Assembly: GCA_021464245.1 (NCBI GenBank) | Contig: JADCRB010000028.1 | Coordinates: 5,175,844-5,239,843 of the forward strand | DNA length: 64,000 bases | Reading direction: 5' to 3' | Origin: Carallia brachiata | Lineage: Eukaryota > Streptophyta > Magnoliopsida > Malpighiales > Rhizophoraceae | Part shown: positions 33,511 through 46,006 of the stretch, in pieces | Layout: every line of letters starts with the position of its first letter | Numbering within the stretch: position 1 is the first letter of the stretch | The notes under the pieces: model-generated | Databases searched by the model: none | The model's input: only the letters and a program-made list of their open reading frames with translations | What the model was told of the DNA's origin: nothing | Translations under genes and position numbers: made by a program

Positions 33511-35886
33511 CGTACTAAAACCAAATACAGAAAGAAACACAGGAAACAGAAAAGATGATAAGAATTATGATCAACTTTGGTTTTCTGGGAACTGGAAGAA
33601 AGGCCTGTGCTTTGCCTGATTAAACATCAGATTCTTTTCTTTCTTGAAATTTTTGTCTGTTTCTCTTATTGGGTCTCTCTCTCCCCCACTCTCTCTCTCT
33701 CTCTCTGCAGCACAGCAAGGTTGAAAATTAGAGGATTTTGGTAATTATGAAAGGAAAAAAGTTGGATTCCACTTGCAAATTTATATAGTAGTGGCCTCAG
33801 GATGCAATGCCAATGACCCCCTTTGCCGATGTGTCAGTTTCTTGGGTTGGCAGTTGGCTGTCATTCCTTGCTATGGAAGGAGTTGAAATGGTTCACTGAA
33901 CTTTTTGCTTTCGTGCTTTGCAATCTAGAGCCCCCAAGATCCTATTTTGTCATTTTTCTCTTTTTTTTTTTTTTTTGTTGAAAGAAGTTTAGGAGTTAGA
34001 AATGTATTCTCACGTTGAGGGCAGTTATTACTAACATATTATCAAAAATTTATAATATGATTTATGTATTATTATATAATTAGAGGTATTACTTTAACGA
34101 AAATCAAATTTAAAATATAGTACATTGAGAACCAAACTTTTAACCATTTCACTTATAGATCATATTGGCATCATTATTATGGCCATTTTCTGTTTGAATT
34201 CACTTGGGATTACTTACTTACATCAAATGGAAGTTAGGCTAAGGCTAATTTGTATTTTTGTTATCTTGGGGTTCTTATCCTCATACGATTTGAAGTTAAT
34301 TATTGAGTTTAAACTGCCAAATCATCATGTACTAAAAAAGATGGAAACTTTGAGTTCAAATTATTAAATTATCTACCTTCCAATAATAATTTATAATCAA
34401 TTCAAAAATTGAAATGGATGTGCTTTGAATTTTGAGTTAATTAATTACTCAAAAAAACGAAAGTGATGCTTTTGAATGTTGAATTTAAGTATCCCCAATT
34501 TATCCGCAATATTTTATGATTCTTCAAAATTTGACTAAATTTGGTGAATTTTAGTAGGTCGCTAATTCTTCAGTGAAATATGAGAAAGGGGAAAAAAGAA
34601 AAGAAGAAATTAAAAAAGAGGCCTAGCCATTAGATGACCAAATGAGTCCGATATGTCGGTTGGGTCATCTCTTGCAGCCTTATCTCTCTCGCTCTGGGCT
34701 CAAGCCCAAGCCACTCAGCATGAAATGTGAGTTAAAAAAAAATTCATTAAATTACACACAAAAAAAAATCAATTAAAACAAGACCAAAAAAAAAAAATCA
34801 ATTAAAATACACAAATAAAATAAAAAATTTTATGTGGTCTAAAATTTTATGGGGTCTAAAATTATGTATGCACTGTACTTGCAAAATCATTGAGTACTAT
34901 AGGAAACACCTAAAAGCAATCAGTATCATTTTTACTGTAACATACCCGTGATTAACTGGAATCCTGTCTTCTTATCAAGTGCTAGCAACTTGCAAGTTGA
35001 AGAATCCGAACTTTGAGCATGCAACCAGAATTACTAAAATTTACAGGAAATCAGATGAAAGCAAGCATTTTTAGTCTATAGTAATCAAAATATCAAAATC
35101 TTGCATTCCCATCATATGATAAGAGTAGTTAAGTGCTCAAGAAGGCCAAGTTGGGTGAAATTGACATGTAGTGGAAGATGGGGGAGTGGAGACCGACCTG
35201 GTGTTTGCACATTGCAAATGGAAGGTGTTGTATTATCCCATATCAGAAGAATCAGTCAAACATACTCCTTGTTTTTCCTCTTTTGGAGTCTAGATGCACA
35301 CTGTATTTTACACATTGTTAATCCTTGTTATATACAAAGTATTCAATCCTTGAATGCTTCAATTAGATAATTACTCCATAATCAACTTGCACATATACAT
35401 CAGCAACAAATAGTTTACAATGATAAATAAGGGCAACATTTGTATTGAAGTACAAAAATTGACTAGTTCATGTCAATGCTATATGCTGATGCAAGCATAG
35501 CACACAGGAAAGGATAAAAGGTTATTATTGGATGTCAGAAAGTTACCTAGCACTGTGAATTTGATGCATCTCATACGAGATAAAGGTTCATACGTTGCAC
35601 GATTATGACATTAATCTTTCAATGCATGATTGCAGTTAATATGGAGGCCATAAATATGTATCCAATAATTATAGTATAAATTAAGTTTGCAGTTAGAATG
35701 GATCGAGTTAATCAATATATAAAGTGAAAAATAATAAAAAGCGTAGAAAAATATATTCAACACAATCCCCTAGAGATAATGGACTAAGTCAATGACTCAA
35801 CACATATAAGTAGACTTGTTTCCTCACACCAGGTTTGGCATCCAGTTAACAATAGAGCTCCAGTAAAGCAAAAGATAATCAATACA
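33511..35886. other. U-box promoter remnant and intergenic DNA
   Basis: Collinear with 21436-23817: CT/GA microsatellite near 33690, TATA-like box near 33780, AT-rich remainder. No gene is seen. Confidence 0.5.
35803..35810 (+). promoter_or_regulatory. TATA box of the 226-aa-type GLP
   Basis: catataag, ~80 bp before the ATG at 35887; the same spacing as in copy 1. Confidence 0.55.
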
Positions 35887-36668
35887 ATGAAAGGAGTTAA
35901 CTTGCTTTTGGCCTCTGTTCTTTTCTCTTTTATTTTGTCTTCCAATGCATATGACCCCAGTCCTCTTCAGGACTTCTGTGTTGCCATTAATAACATCAAT
36001 GATGCTGGTAAGTGCTACTTAATGTGTTATTTTAAGCCTATCAAGCCATTCAATACCCTCCTTTTTTGACACTTAAATTTCGTATCAATAAACATACTTT
36101 CTGTGCAGTGTTTGTGAATGGGAAGTTCTGCAAGGACCCAAAGCTAGCAACAGCAAATGATTTCTTCTTTTCAGGGCTCAACTTGCCAGCGAACACAGCA
36201 AATCAAGTTGGATCAAATATGACCCTTTTAAATGTTGACAAAATTGCAGGGCTTAACACACTTGGGATATCCATAGCTCGAATTGACTTTGCACCAAAAG
36301 GAGGCCTAAACCCTCCCCACATCCATCCTCGTGGCACGGAAATCCTAGTAGTCCTGAAAGGCACCATTTATGTAGGTTTCATCACATCAAACATGGATGG
36401 CAATCGCCTTTTCGCCAAAGTCCTGAATGAAGGAGATGTTTTTGTGTTTCCAATTGGTCTCATTCACTTCCATTTCAATATTGGAGAGACAAATGCAGTA
36501 GCCCTTTCGGGATTGAGCAGCCAAAAATCAGGCCTAATCACAGTAGGAAATGCTGTCTTCGGATCGCATCCGCCAATCAATCCTGATGTTCTCACCAAGG
36601 CATTCCAGTTGGACAAGGATTTGGTGAACTATCTTCAGAAACAGGCATGGATAAACAATATCTACTAG
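35887..36668 (+). CDS. Germin-like protein, intact second type (226 aa, two exons)
   Basis: Exon 1 is 35887-36007, the intron 36008-36108 (short, GT-AG, phase 1) and exon 2 36109-36668; 681 nt in total. Residues 1-21 are a signal peptide ([10 protein letters not shown] to SSNA) before YDPSP. Cys31 and Cys48 form the expected pair. An N-glycosylation sequon NMT at Asn77 is at the usual GLP position and is absent from the 224-aa type. Box 1 HIHPRGTE gives His111, His113 and Glu118; box 2 FPIGLIHF gives His160. The C-terminus ends WINNIY. It is closer to typical GLP subfamily 1 sequence than the 224-aa type and probably keeps the ancestral form. Secreted cupin; activity not deducible. Confidence 0.95.
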
Positions 36669-37783
36669 GGGCAGCTATCCCGAAACTGCTTATATGTAAA
36701 GCACGAAATAAGTGCTTTCTAAGCCACCCAAAACAACATTGGTTTGCTATGACTGTAAGGGAATAAACAGGAGCTTGGACAAAGGTGTTTGCTGAAGTGA
36801 ATAATAAGCAAGATTGTCAAGCTTGATGACATCCCATTTAAAGTGTTTCATTTTATCATTGATTCAAGAGGAAGGGCGAAAATTCCTGCAGTTCAGGCCG
36901 CATGTTGCTGCTGCATCTTGTTCTTTCTTTCTTTCTTTCTGTTGAAGAGCAAGTGGGAGCAAGTACTGAAGTTAAGAGTCCCACATGCAAAAGAGTAAGC
37001 AAGGTTAGAATGGCAAATACCTAATCCAATGTTTATTAAAGGACCGGCTAGGTACACCGAATTTAGTGCACCGAGTCTAGTATTGAAGAATATTTTATTT
37101 TTATTATTATTATATTAAAATTTAAATATAAATAAATGTTATTTTAAATATGAGATTAGTTATAAATTTTTTTTGAATTTTTTTTAAATAATAAAAAATA
37201 ATATTATATTCACTGTGCATACTTCTCGGTACACACACTGAAAATATCTAGCATTTTTCTTTATTAAATATCTTGTTTTTCCGCTCTAAATTGCTCTTTA
37301 TTTTTTAGTCCAAGGCCGCGTCTCCAGTTATACCACTTTCTTTCGTTTTCGTTACCCTCCTTCATTTAGTACAGACCAACTACATCTAGTAGCTTTGGTA
37401 CTATTGCTGGGAAAAGGTCAGCCAACTGTCGCAAATGACACGATCACAATTTGCCCAGCATCTCAAGCGTTTTTTCCCAACCGTGTAACCAAATTGGATA
37501 ATCCTGTAACTTAAACAATCAAGCTAGTGACCAAAAACGATACCATGGTAACTTTAGAAATAAAAAAGGGTAAAATCTAACGACCAAAACGAGCACATAT
37601 CCACACCATAAGGATATGCATTTTTACGTAGAGAACTCCTTAAAAATTAATGAGTTACCCAAATTAAACTCCTCTTTACTTACGTGGGGTACATGCCAAA
37701 AACAAGTAAAAAGACAGTTAAAATGTATTATTTGAGATAACAGTTTGGTGATAATTTAACATATTTCTCTTACATTTGATTCA
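36669..37783. other. 3' flank of the 226-aa-type GLP, copy 2
   Basis: Collinear with 24600-25717. No gene is seen. Confidence 0.6.
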
Positions 37784-38823
37784 AGTTTAAATCTAAGTGC
37801 CAGCGTTCGAAGTAATACCAACCTCTCATGCTCACAAGCTCGCAGCACAGTACTCATTTCAGACTCGTTAACACCGTGGTTTAGTTAGGAGTCACGCTCG
37901 ACGTATTAGTAGAGTAGTTGAATAAGGTACAATAACGGTCAAATGCCGCTTCAACCACAGATCGATTACCGACATATCCACGATGAATTTTTATTCTGGT
38001 CACAAAAAAAAAAAAAAAATCTAAGAGAAAAAGTTTAGCGTTGCACAGGTGGCTACATGAGGGAGAAATGCAACTTATGTTAATAAAATGCAACCATATT
38101 AATAATTTATATAAGAATTCTATTTTAGAATTTTTTTTTAAGTTAAAAAATTTTATTTTTTTAGCATATATTAAGTAAGATCGATATTTTTAAGTTCTAA
38201 GATAAAATTCATTTAATTTTAAATTTAAATTTAAATTTTTTATATTTTATGTATATAATTATACTAAATTAAAAATTAGTTGCACTTTGTTAATAATCTG
38301 TGACACAAACGTGCGGTTGCACGGTATAAACATAAAACCAAGTACAAAGTGTAACATGCCATCTATTTCTCAGGCGAGAAAAGTTAGACCACATGGTGAG
38401 TGGACTCGGGCTACATATACACAATGACATTTGTTCCTTGGAACATTTTTTCAGTCTTTTGACACATTATCGTAGTCCATAATAGTAACACTTATTATAT
38501 CGACGACAGTTATACGTTTTTGTCTTTATTTCATTCCCTTTTGGTCCAATTCTATTTACACATATGACCCATGTTCATGTATTGATGTCCGAGCCCCATA
38601 ATTTGAATCTTTAAGGTGAATGATTTTTTGATAATATTTGCAATCACTGAGATTTTGAGTTTTTTTTTAACACAAAAAAAAAATTATAAATATGTTGGTT
38701 ATAATATTTATGAGTTGATGTTAATTTTTATATTATTAACGTTCTCATTCAACATCCCCATAAGAAGGATTCTCTATCGGTACACTGTTGAGCCTTAACG
38801 AGTCTCTCTAAAATCTACCTGTA
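37784..38823. repeat. Block Y, copy 3
   Basis: Third copy of 1-1064. It differs by many single-base losses in short runs (for example ggggag to ggag, cggacg to cgacg) and continues uninterrupted into GLP 3' flank at 38824-39981, where no gene is seen. Confidence 0.85.
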
Positions 38824-39981
38824 ATATTAATGAGTTTGGAACTCAACATTCTACTTATATATTTAATTCCTTTTTATTCAAAGGAGAGCACTAATGAAGA
38901 GATTTGAATTCAAAATAATACTGAAAAAATGCATCAAATCACCCCTAATTTACCACCTTAAGTGATAGATGTCGAGTTCAAATGATTCAAGCTCATCAGG
39001 TTGATGGAAGTGAAATATACAAAGCACCAAAAAAAAAAAATTATATTAGTAGAGCCGGTTATGGCGGGGTTTGGCAACTAAAAGGCCAGTCACCAATGCA
39101 TTACTTTTTTTCTTTCTTTTTTTTGTTATTTTTTTATTTTTATTTTTGCCCTTTCACCTTTTGATAACTAATATCAAGTGGACCAATTTTTATTGTATGG
39201 GACCTATGGGCATGGGCTTGACCCAACACATTAAGGGGAGACCAAACCAATTCTAGCGTATTTGTATGGTATTTTAATTTATTTTACTTTTTATTTTTAA
39301 TAGACTCAAAATAATTTCCACATCTGCCTCAATTTGAAGTGTAATTATGTCTATACGTAATCTATCATCTACTTCCCGAATAAAAGGTCACATATTAGAG
39401 CTTTTTTTTTTTTTTGATAAATCAAGTGTATATATTTTATTGAATATACAAGTTCTACAAAAGTCAATCACCACCCCTCCTAAGCACAGTGGTGTGGAAA
39501 GAGTCCAAAAGATTATACACCAACATGAGCCACATAAGATTGCAATATTGGAGCCCTTGTATAACTACAACATAGAGGTTAGAAGTAGGCGATCACATTT
39601 CAATTTGCAGTGGTCGTCTCATGCACAAAAATGAGAGGGACATATTTTAAACTTAATACCAGTTATAAAAACTTTGATAATCTATTAAAAATCAGTCAAT
39701 TCGAAACATTTAAATTGTTAGGTGAGACAATAATTTATCACATATCACATTTAAATAATAATATAGAGAACCTATGAATGCAAGGTGACCGAGAAAAAAA
39801 TAATAAAACGATTTTAAGATTCAAAATCGATATAAGAGATACAGAATTGAGTAACTTCATGTTATTGTATTACAACTTATTATTGCCTATGAGAATGGCC
39901 TTTGCAGTATTAGGTGAAGTTGCCATATAAATGTCAAACAGCAGAGCAGACTTTATTCATGTTAAGTTTTCTCTCAGTTTC

Positions 39982-40995
39982 TTAGGTCATTGGCCAGAAC
40001 TGTTTCTGAAGATAGTTGACCACATCCACATTGACTTGGAAGGCCTTGGCAAGAATGCCAGGATTGATGGGTGGATTTGATCCAAAGACAGTGTTTGCAA
40101 TTGTGATGACACCAGGGTTTTGGCTGCTCAATCCAGCGAACGCAACAGCATTACAATTTCCAATGTTGAACTGGAAGTGGATTTGTCCGATTGGGAACAC
40201 GAAGACATCTCCAGGATTCAGGACTTTGGTGAAAAGGGTGTTGTTGTTCTGGTTGGATGCTGCGAATCCAACAAGGAGAGTACCTTCTATAACTACGATG
40301 ACTTCCGTGGCACGGGGGTGAGTGTGGGGAGGGTTCAAGCCACCAACTGCGAAGTCAAGACGAGCCAGGGAAACACCAAGGGTGTTGAGCCCCGGAAGTT
40401 GGTCGACGAAAACCGGTGTGACGGCAAAACCAAGTTTGCTCGCAGCGGTGTTTCCGGGAACGTTGAGTCCTTGGAAGAAGAAATCGTTGGCAGTTACAAC
40501 CTTCGGATCCTTGCAAAACTTTCCATTCACGAACACTGCACGTATCGAACATTTTGTTAGCATCAAGCAAGCATTTACAATTAGAAAAAGCTACTTATCC
40601 GAGGTGATTTGGATCTATGTCACTTATAAGTTTACACATTCTATTGTTATAATTACAAGTACATGCTAATTTAAATGTTTTTTAGATATAATTATATATT
40701 ATACTATACAGTAAATAATATGACTACAAAAACGTATTTAATGATTATGATAATATAATATATTTTACAATATATATATTCTTATATTTAAAACACATTA
40801 AATTAATCTCATTCATGTAATAAAATATTATTTTGTGGAAAGTGCCAATTAATTAAACTAATTAAATATCGTACCACCATCAGGCTCCTTGGTGGCCACA
40901 CAAAAGTCCTGAAGAGGACTAGGGTCGTAGGCGGAGACAAGTGTAGATGCCAAAGCCAAGAGAGCAAGAGCCGCAAGGAAACGAACAACTTCCAT
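39982..40995 (-). CDS. Germin-like protein, intact (224 aa, two exons)
   Basis: Exon 1 is 40875-40995, the intron 40536-40874 and exon 2 39982-40535. The exon-2 protein is identical to those at 4298 and 46007. Exon 1 differs slightly ([10 protein letters not shown]; Val at position 20, where the 4298 copy has Ala). Cys32/Cys48, His111, His113, Glu118 and His160 are all present. It was once head-to-head with a plus-strand GLP, now deleted (see 42446-42646). It is convergent with the GLP at 35887. The broken copy at 2185-3144 is nearly the same sequence and may be the same locus. Confidence 0.95.
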
Positions 40996-42445
40996 TTCGG
41001 CCAACTATATGGTGCTCTGGTAGACTTCTAGCTTGTGTTTGCTTTTCAGTTATGGGTGAGATATCTTTGATGGGAAACAAGAAGAGTATTTATAGACGAA
41101 AAACATTGAACCAGTCAATGCTATTTCTATTAAATTTGTGCATTTTTGCAAGTTTTTCAATGGTTATCTGTATGGTACACTTTCTTAAGCAAACAATCGA
41201 TTGACTAGGACTTGGTTTGAGCTAGGATTTGCAATAATGATCAATGACGTTATATATGCAATTAAGGAAGATGTCTTATACTTCTGTTTTGCAGATCTCA
41301 TCCTACTTCTTGGTAGTTTACGGGTTTTTTTTTTTCAAAAAAAAAAATTCCAACTTTAAACTCCAAAGGACTTTTTCAACATTCAAGCAGCAGGAAATGG
41401 AGCAATAGACCAGACTTATGAATTGGTGGATATGCCTAAACCGGCGATGAAGGATAGTCGACTACTAAAAATAAACTTAATTTGCTGCTGTCTGTACAGC
41501 TTGCCACCGCGTCCTGCGGCCGCTGCATGCCTGATGCCCTTGAGCAAATAATATATATGCCCCCTGTGTCCACGAAGTCTTGCTATATTTTCATATTTAT
41601 TACATGTTGTGTGTACTACGCCAAATTAAGTCCCATCCTATGCCAAGGATAAGCTGAAAAGACCTGACTATACCGATATACAATCTAGTGGATTTATTTA
41701 GTCACAAAAATGTTTTATCCTACATGCAAATTATTTCTACTATACAAATAATATTTTATACAATATAAAGAGATTTCACATGCATACATACATTATCACT
41801 AAGTATCTTTTGAAGTTGTATAAAAATGTAATCTGTGTAGTATTGAATATGTTTCACGTAGGAAAAAATCTTTATTGCCTCTAAATGGGTCCATAAGATC
41901 AACAAATATTTTCTAGAGTAGAAATCAGCAATATAATTAGGAGAATCGTTCAAGAATCATTTGACTGTTCCCACGGGAGAAAACTATGGCAAAGGTATTT
42001 TTATTGATCTTGAACCACTGCTATGTCATCATCACCTAACGATTAATTGTTTACTCGCCAACTACTATAACATTTGCAAGACCCTTTCTAATTTTGCCAA
42101 CTAATTCAACCACAAGGTGTTCATATTTTACTTTTTGATGACGAGATTAGCGAGCTTATTCAATTGACAGTTTCCACATTTTCCAGGATGATTATCTAAC
42201 AAAACAATTAACTAAAGTATTGACAAAACATTTTAAAGAGTTTTTGCTTCCAGACTTTTTTATGTTTTGATTCGTTTTACAATGTTTTTTTTTTTCTCCT
42301 TTTTAAACGGTGCTTCATATATCTAAGACAATAGATATTTTCAAATAGGAAAAACGCACAACTACACACTCAGCATACTTTTTTTTTATATATAAAATTT
42401 GTCGATTAAATTACTGTTTGATAACCAGTTAGTCTAATTGGCCAA
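40996..42445. promoter_or_regulatory. Divergent GLP promoter region whose right-hand gene is lost
   Basis: Collinear with 5308-6750 and 47017-48645. Homology to the plus-strand GLP promoter stops at about 42445 (ataaccagttagtctaattggcc). Confidence 0.6.
41087..41094 (-). promoter_or_regulatory. TATA box of the GLP at 39982-40995
   Basis: TATAAATA on the minus strand, ~92 bp upstream of the ATG. Confidence 0.7.
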
Positions 42446-43380
42446 AAATTAATTTAATATAATTTAGTATATATCAAAATTGATTAATATAATGCATTGA
42501 TGGAGATTTAATTCTATGTAATTTATAATTTAATATAAAATGAAATAAAAAATTAATCAATTTAATGCATTTATTAATGTAAATAATTTAATCCAAATAA
42601 ATCATAGCAAAAAACTATACACTTTATATATTTTTATTTCAAAATAACTTAACATGAAAACAGTGGGCTCTGCTGTTTTATGTCACTTATACGGTAACTT
42701 CCGCCTAAAACTTCATAGGCCATTTTTATAGTAAAAATTAAGTGGTAACACAATAAAGGAAGTTGTTCAATTCTGTACCTCTTGTGTTGTCTTTGAATTT
42801 TAAGGTCATTATACTATTTTCTCTTCCAGTCTCCATACATTCATTGCTTCTCACTACTATTATTAAAATTTGATATGTGATAAATGAGTCTCATCCAACA
42901 ATTTAATTTTTTGGATTCACTGATTTTTCAATATGTTATCGAAGTCCGTATCAACGAGCAGTCTTACATTTAAAATATGGCTCCATTATATGGCCATACA
43001 AATATATAGCCATATTTTGGCCATATTCCCTTTTTTAGAAAAAAAAAAACTCTAAATGCATTTAGTATTACACTAAACATATTTAGTGTTATTCATAACC
43101 CTTAATTTAAAAAAAGAAAATTTCAAACTTTTTTTTAGTCCTATTCTAGTTTGGTCTCACTAACCTTTTTCCTTTAAAATATGTCACCCTTATTTTTGTG
43201 CGTGAGACGACCGTTGCAAATTGAAAAGTGATCGTCTGCTTCTAATCTCTATGTTGTAGTTGTAAAAGGGCTTCAATATGTGATCTTTTATTCGATAAGT
43301 AGATGATAGATTACATATAGAGGTAGTTACACATTTAATTAGGGCAGATGTGAAAAATACTATTAGTCCATTCAGGGGCA
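42446..43380 (+). pseudogene. Deleted plus-strand GLP locus (flanks only)
   Basis: About 200 bp of AT-rich DNA (42446-42646) replaces the TATA region, both exons and the intron of a plus-strand GLP. From 42647 (aacttaacatgaaaacag) the sequence again matches the 3' UTR and downstream flank of the genes ending at 8469 and 50269. No coding sequence remains. Confidence 0.65.
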
Positions 43381-43786
43381 GATCTAGAATGAATTTTCAG
43401 GAAATCAAACTTTATATTTTCAAATACAATAGTAAAAACTCACACACACACACACACACATATATGAAAACAAAAAATTATATTAATTAATCTGAGTAAT
43501 ATACATTATATTGATATCATGAGAATTCTAACATTTTAAGTTTTTATGTACAATCAAATATATATTTTTATGCAAGTAATCATTTAATTATTTTGTCATA
43601 TATCTCTCATATGATTGAGTAATAGATTTTTAATATTATACATTGAAAAATTTTGTTTATTATAATTGTTATGAATAGTAAAATAGAAATTAATTTTATA
43701 AACAAATACATATTTGGATATACAACATAGTTTAAAATATTTTTTTTATTTTAATAATAATCATTGTTAATAATTTGTTTTATTAA
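43381..43786. other. AT-rich spacer (no gene seen)
   Basis: Non-coding, apart from the CA microsatellite. It is unlike the other units, so it marks the junction between the deleted locus and the GLP tail that follows. Confidence 0.5.
43441..43460. repeat. (CA)10 microsatellite
   Basis: Ten CA units followed by tatata, in non-coding DNA. Confidence 0.95.
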
Positions 43787-43978
43787 AAGGATGCGGTGAA
43801 CTATCTTGAGAAAGAGGCGTGGATAAACAATATCTACTTGGGCAGCTGTCCAGAAACTGCTTACATATGTAAAGCAACAAAAAAGGTGATTTCTAAGCTA
43901 CCCAAACCAACATTGGTTTGCAATGACTGTAACATACGGAATAAACAGGAGCTTGGAAGAAGGTGTTTGCTCAAGTGA
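43787..43978 (+). pseudogene. C-terminal tail of a 226-aa-type GLP
   Basis: Reads KDAVNYLEKEAWINNIY in the frame that ends the gene at 35887 ([17 protein letters not shown]). The stop TAG is changed to TTG, so the frame runs on to 43978 through former 3' UTR. Upstream exons are absent. The following 3' flank (to ~44900) matches 24600-25700. Confidence 0.8.
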
Positions 43979-45177
43979 ATAATAAGCAAGCTTGTCAAGC
44001 TTGATGGCATCCCAATCAAAGTGTTTCAATTTCTCATTGATTCAATAAAACAGGAATCAGACGAAGAGCAAAAATTTCCTGCAGTCTAGGCTGCATGTTA
44101 CTGGTGCATCTTGTTCTTTCTTTCTACTGAAGAGCAAGTGGGAGCAAGTGTTGAAGTTAAGAATCCTAGAAGAGTAAGCAACATATAAAATAGCAAACAT
44201 CTAATCCAATATTTAGTAAATATCTTTTCTTTTTTTGAGAATTTTTATTTTCACTCTTTTTTTTTAATTAAATGTAATTTACTTATTATCTTATACTATA
44301 CATAAGTGAAGTTTATTTAAATAAAAAAATTAAAAGTAATTTTTAAATAATATTAAATTATAAATTAATTTTATTTTTTAAAAAAATATAAAATTAATAA
44401 TTAACTTTCCTCTTCCACTCAAAAAATTACTTATTATTATTAGGTCCGAGCCCGCGTCCCCAATTGTAACACTTCCTTTCTTTTTGGTTACCCACTTTAT
44501 TTAGTACACGCCAGCTACAAGCCTACAACTAGTAGCTTTGGTACTATTGCTACGAAAAGATGAGCCTAAGTGGTAACCAAAAAAAAAAAAAGAGCCCAAG
44601 TGTCTCAAATGACACGATCACTATTTGACCCGGATCTCAAACGTTTTTTCCCAACCGTGTAACCAAATTGGATAATCCTGTAACTTTAACAATCATGCTA
44701 GTAACCCAAAAAAAAAAAAAACATGGTAACTTTTTCAAAAAAAGAAGGTAGAATCAAACAAGTAAAACGAGCACAGATCCATACCATAAGGAAGTTACAT
44801 TTTTATTTTGAGATCTCTTCCTAGTGGAGAGAAAACTGCAGACCGAGGCCAAATAAATCTTTCACTAATCAACAATTAAGAAGTTAGGGAAAGCTCCTTA
44901 CTTATGAACAAATGATATTTGTTCATTCAACATTTTCAGTCTTTTGATACATTAGCGAAGTTAATAATAGATAACACTTATATCAATGAAAATTATACAT
45001 TTATATTTATATTTCTTTTCTTTTTTGTCTAATTCTGTTTGAACAGAGGACCCATGTTCATGTATTGATATCCGAACTCAAAAATTTAAATTTTTGTGTA
45101 GAATAATTTTTTGATAATATTAAAAATCATTGAAGTTTTGAGTTCAAAAGAGGATGGAAGTGATATATATAAAACAC

Positions 45178-45237
<60 letters not shown>

Positions 45238-46006
45238 GAGCTAGTTATGAAAGGGCTTGGCAACTAAAAGGCTAAGGCACCAACGCGTTGCTTTTTTTGT
45301 TTTGTGTGTGTGTTTGTGTGTGTGTTGTGTGTTTTTTTTTTCCCGCACTTTTGACAACTAATACCCAGTGATGTGGACCAACTCTCACTGTATGGGGCCT
45401 ATGGGCATGGGCTTAACCCAACACATTAACAAGAGACCTAACCAATTCTGGTGTATTTTATTATTATTATTATTCACTTTTAATGGATTTAAAAGTAATT
45501 TCCACATCTGCCCTAATCTGATGTGTAATTACCTCTATATGTAATCTACTATCTACTTATCAAATAACAGATCACGTATTGGAACCCTTGTGTAACTACA
45601 ACATAGAGTTTAGAAGCACAAGATTCTTTTTCAATTTGCAATGCGTGTCTCACGCACAATAATAAAAGCGACATATCTTAAATATTAAGACTGCTTGCTT
45701 ATAAAGACTTTGATAATATATTAAAAAATCAGTTAAAAAATTAAATTGTTATGTGAGATAAGAATTTATAACATATATCAAAATCTAATAATAGTATAGA
45801 GAAGCTGTGGAGTAAGGGTGACCAAAAGCAAAAATAGTATAATAAAGATTTAAAATTCAAAGCCAACATGGGAGGTACATAATTGAACAACTTCTTTTAT
45901 TGCCTATGAGAATGGCCTCTGATGAGTGATGGTATTAGGGGAAGTTTCCATATAAATGACAAACACCAGAGCCCACTTTATTCATGTTATGTTTTATCTC
46001 AGTTTC
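43979..46006. other. 3' flank, diverged block Y and microsatellites
   Basis: 43979-44720 is the cluster downstream block. 44900-45120 is a diverged block Y. 45240-46006 is the 3' flank of the next minus-strand GLP, including a TG-rich run near 45300-45335. No gene is seen. Confidence 0.6.
45181..45232. repeat. (AT)26 microsatellite
   Basis: Uninterrupted AT dinucleotides; likely length-variable. Confidence 0.95.

Larger units (their letters stand above)
26775..37783. repeat. 11-kb duplicated block X, copy 2
   Basis: Collinear copy of 14710-25717. It generally has the better reading frames: the frameshifts seen in copy 1 at 17753 and 24441 are absent here. The part before the GLP (26775-29818) has no gene apart from the SINE. 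Confidence 0.9.
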
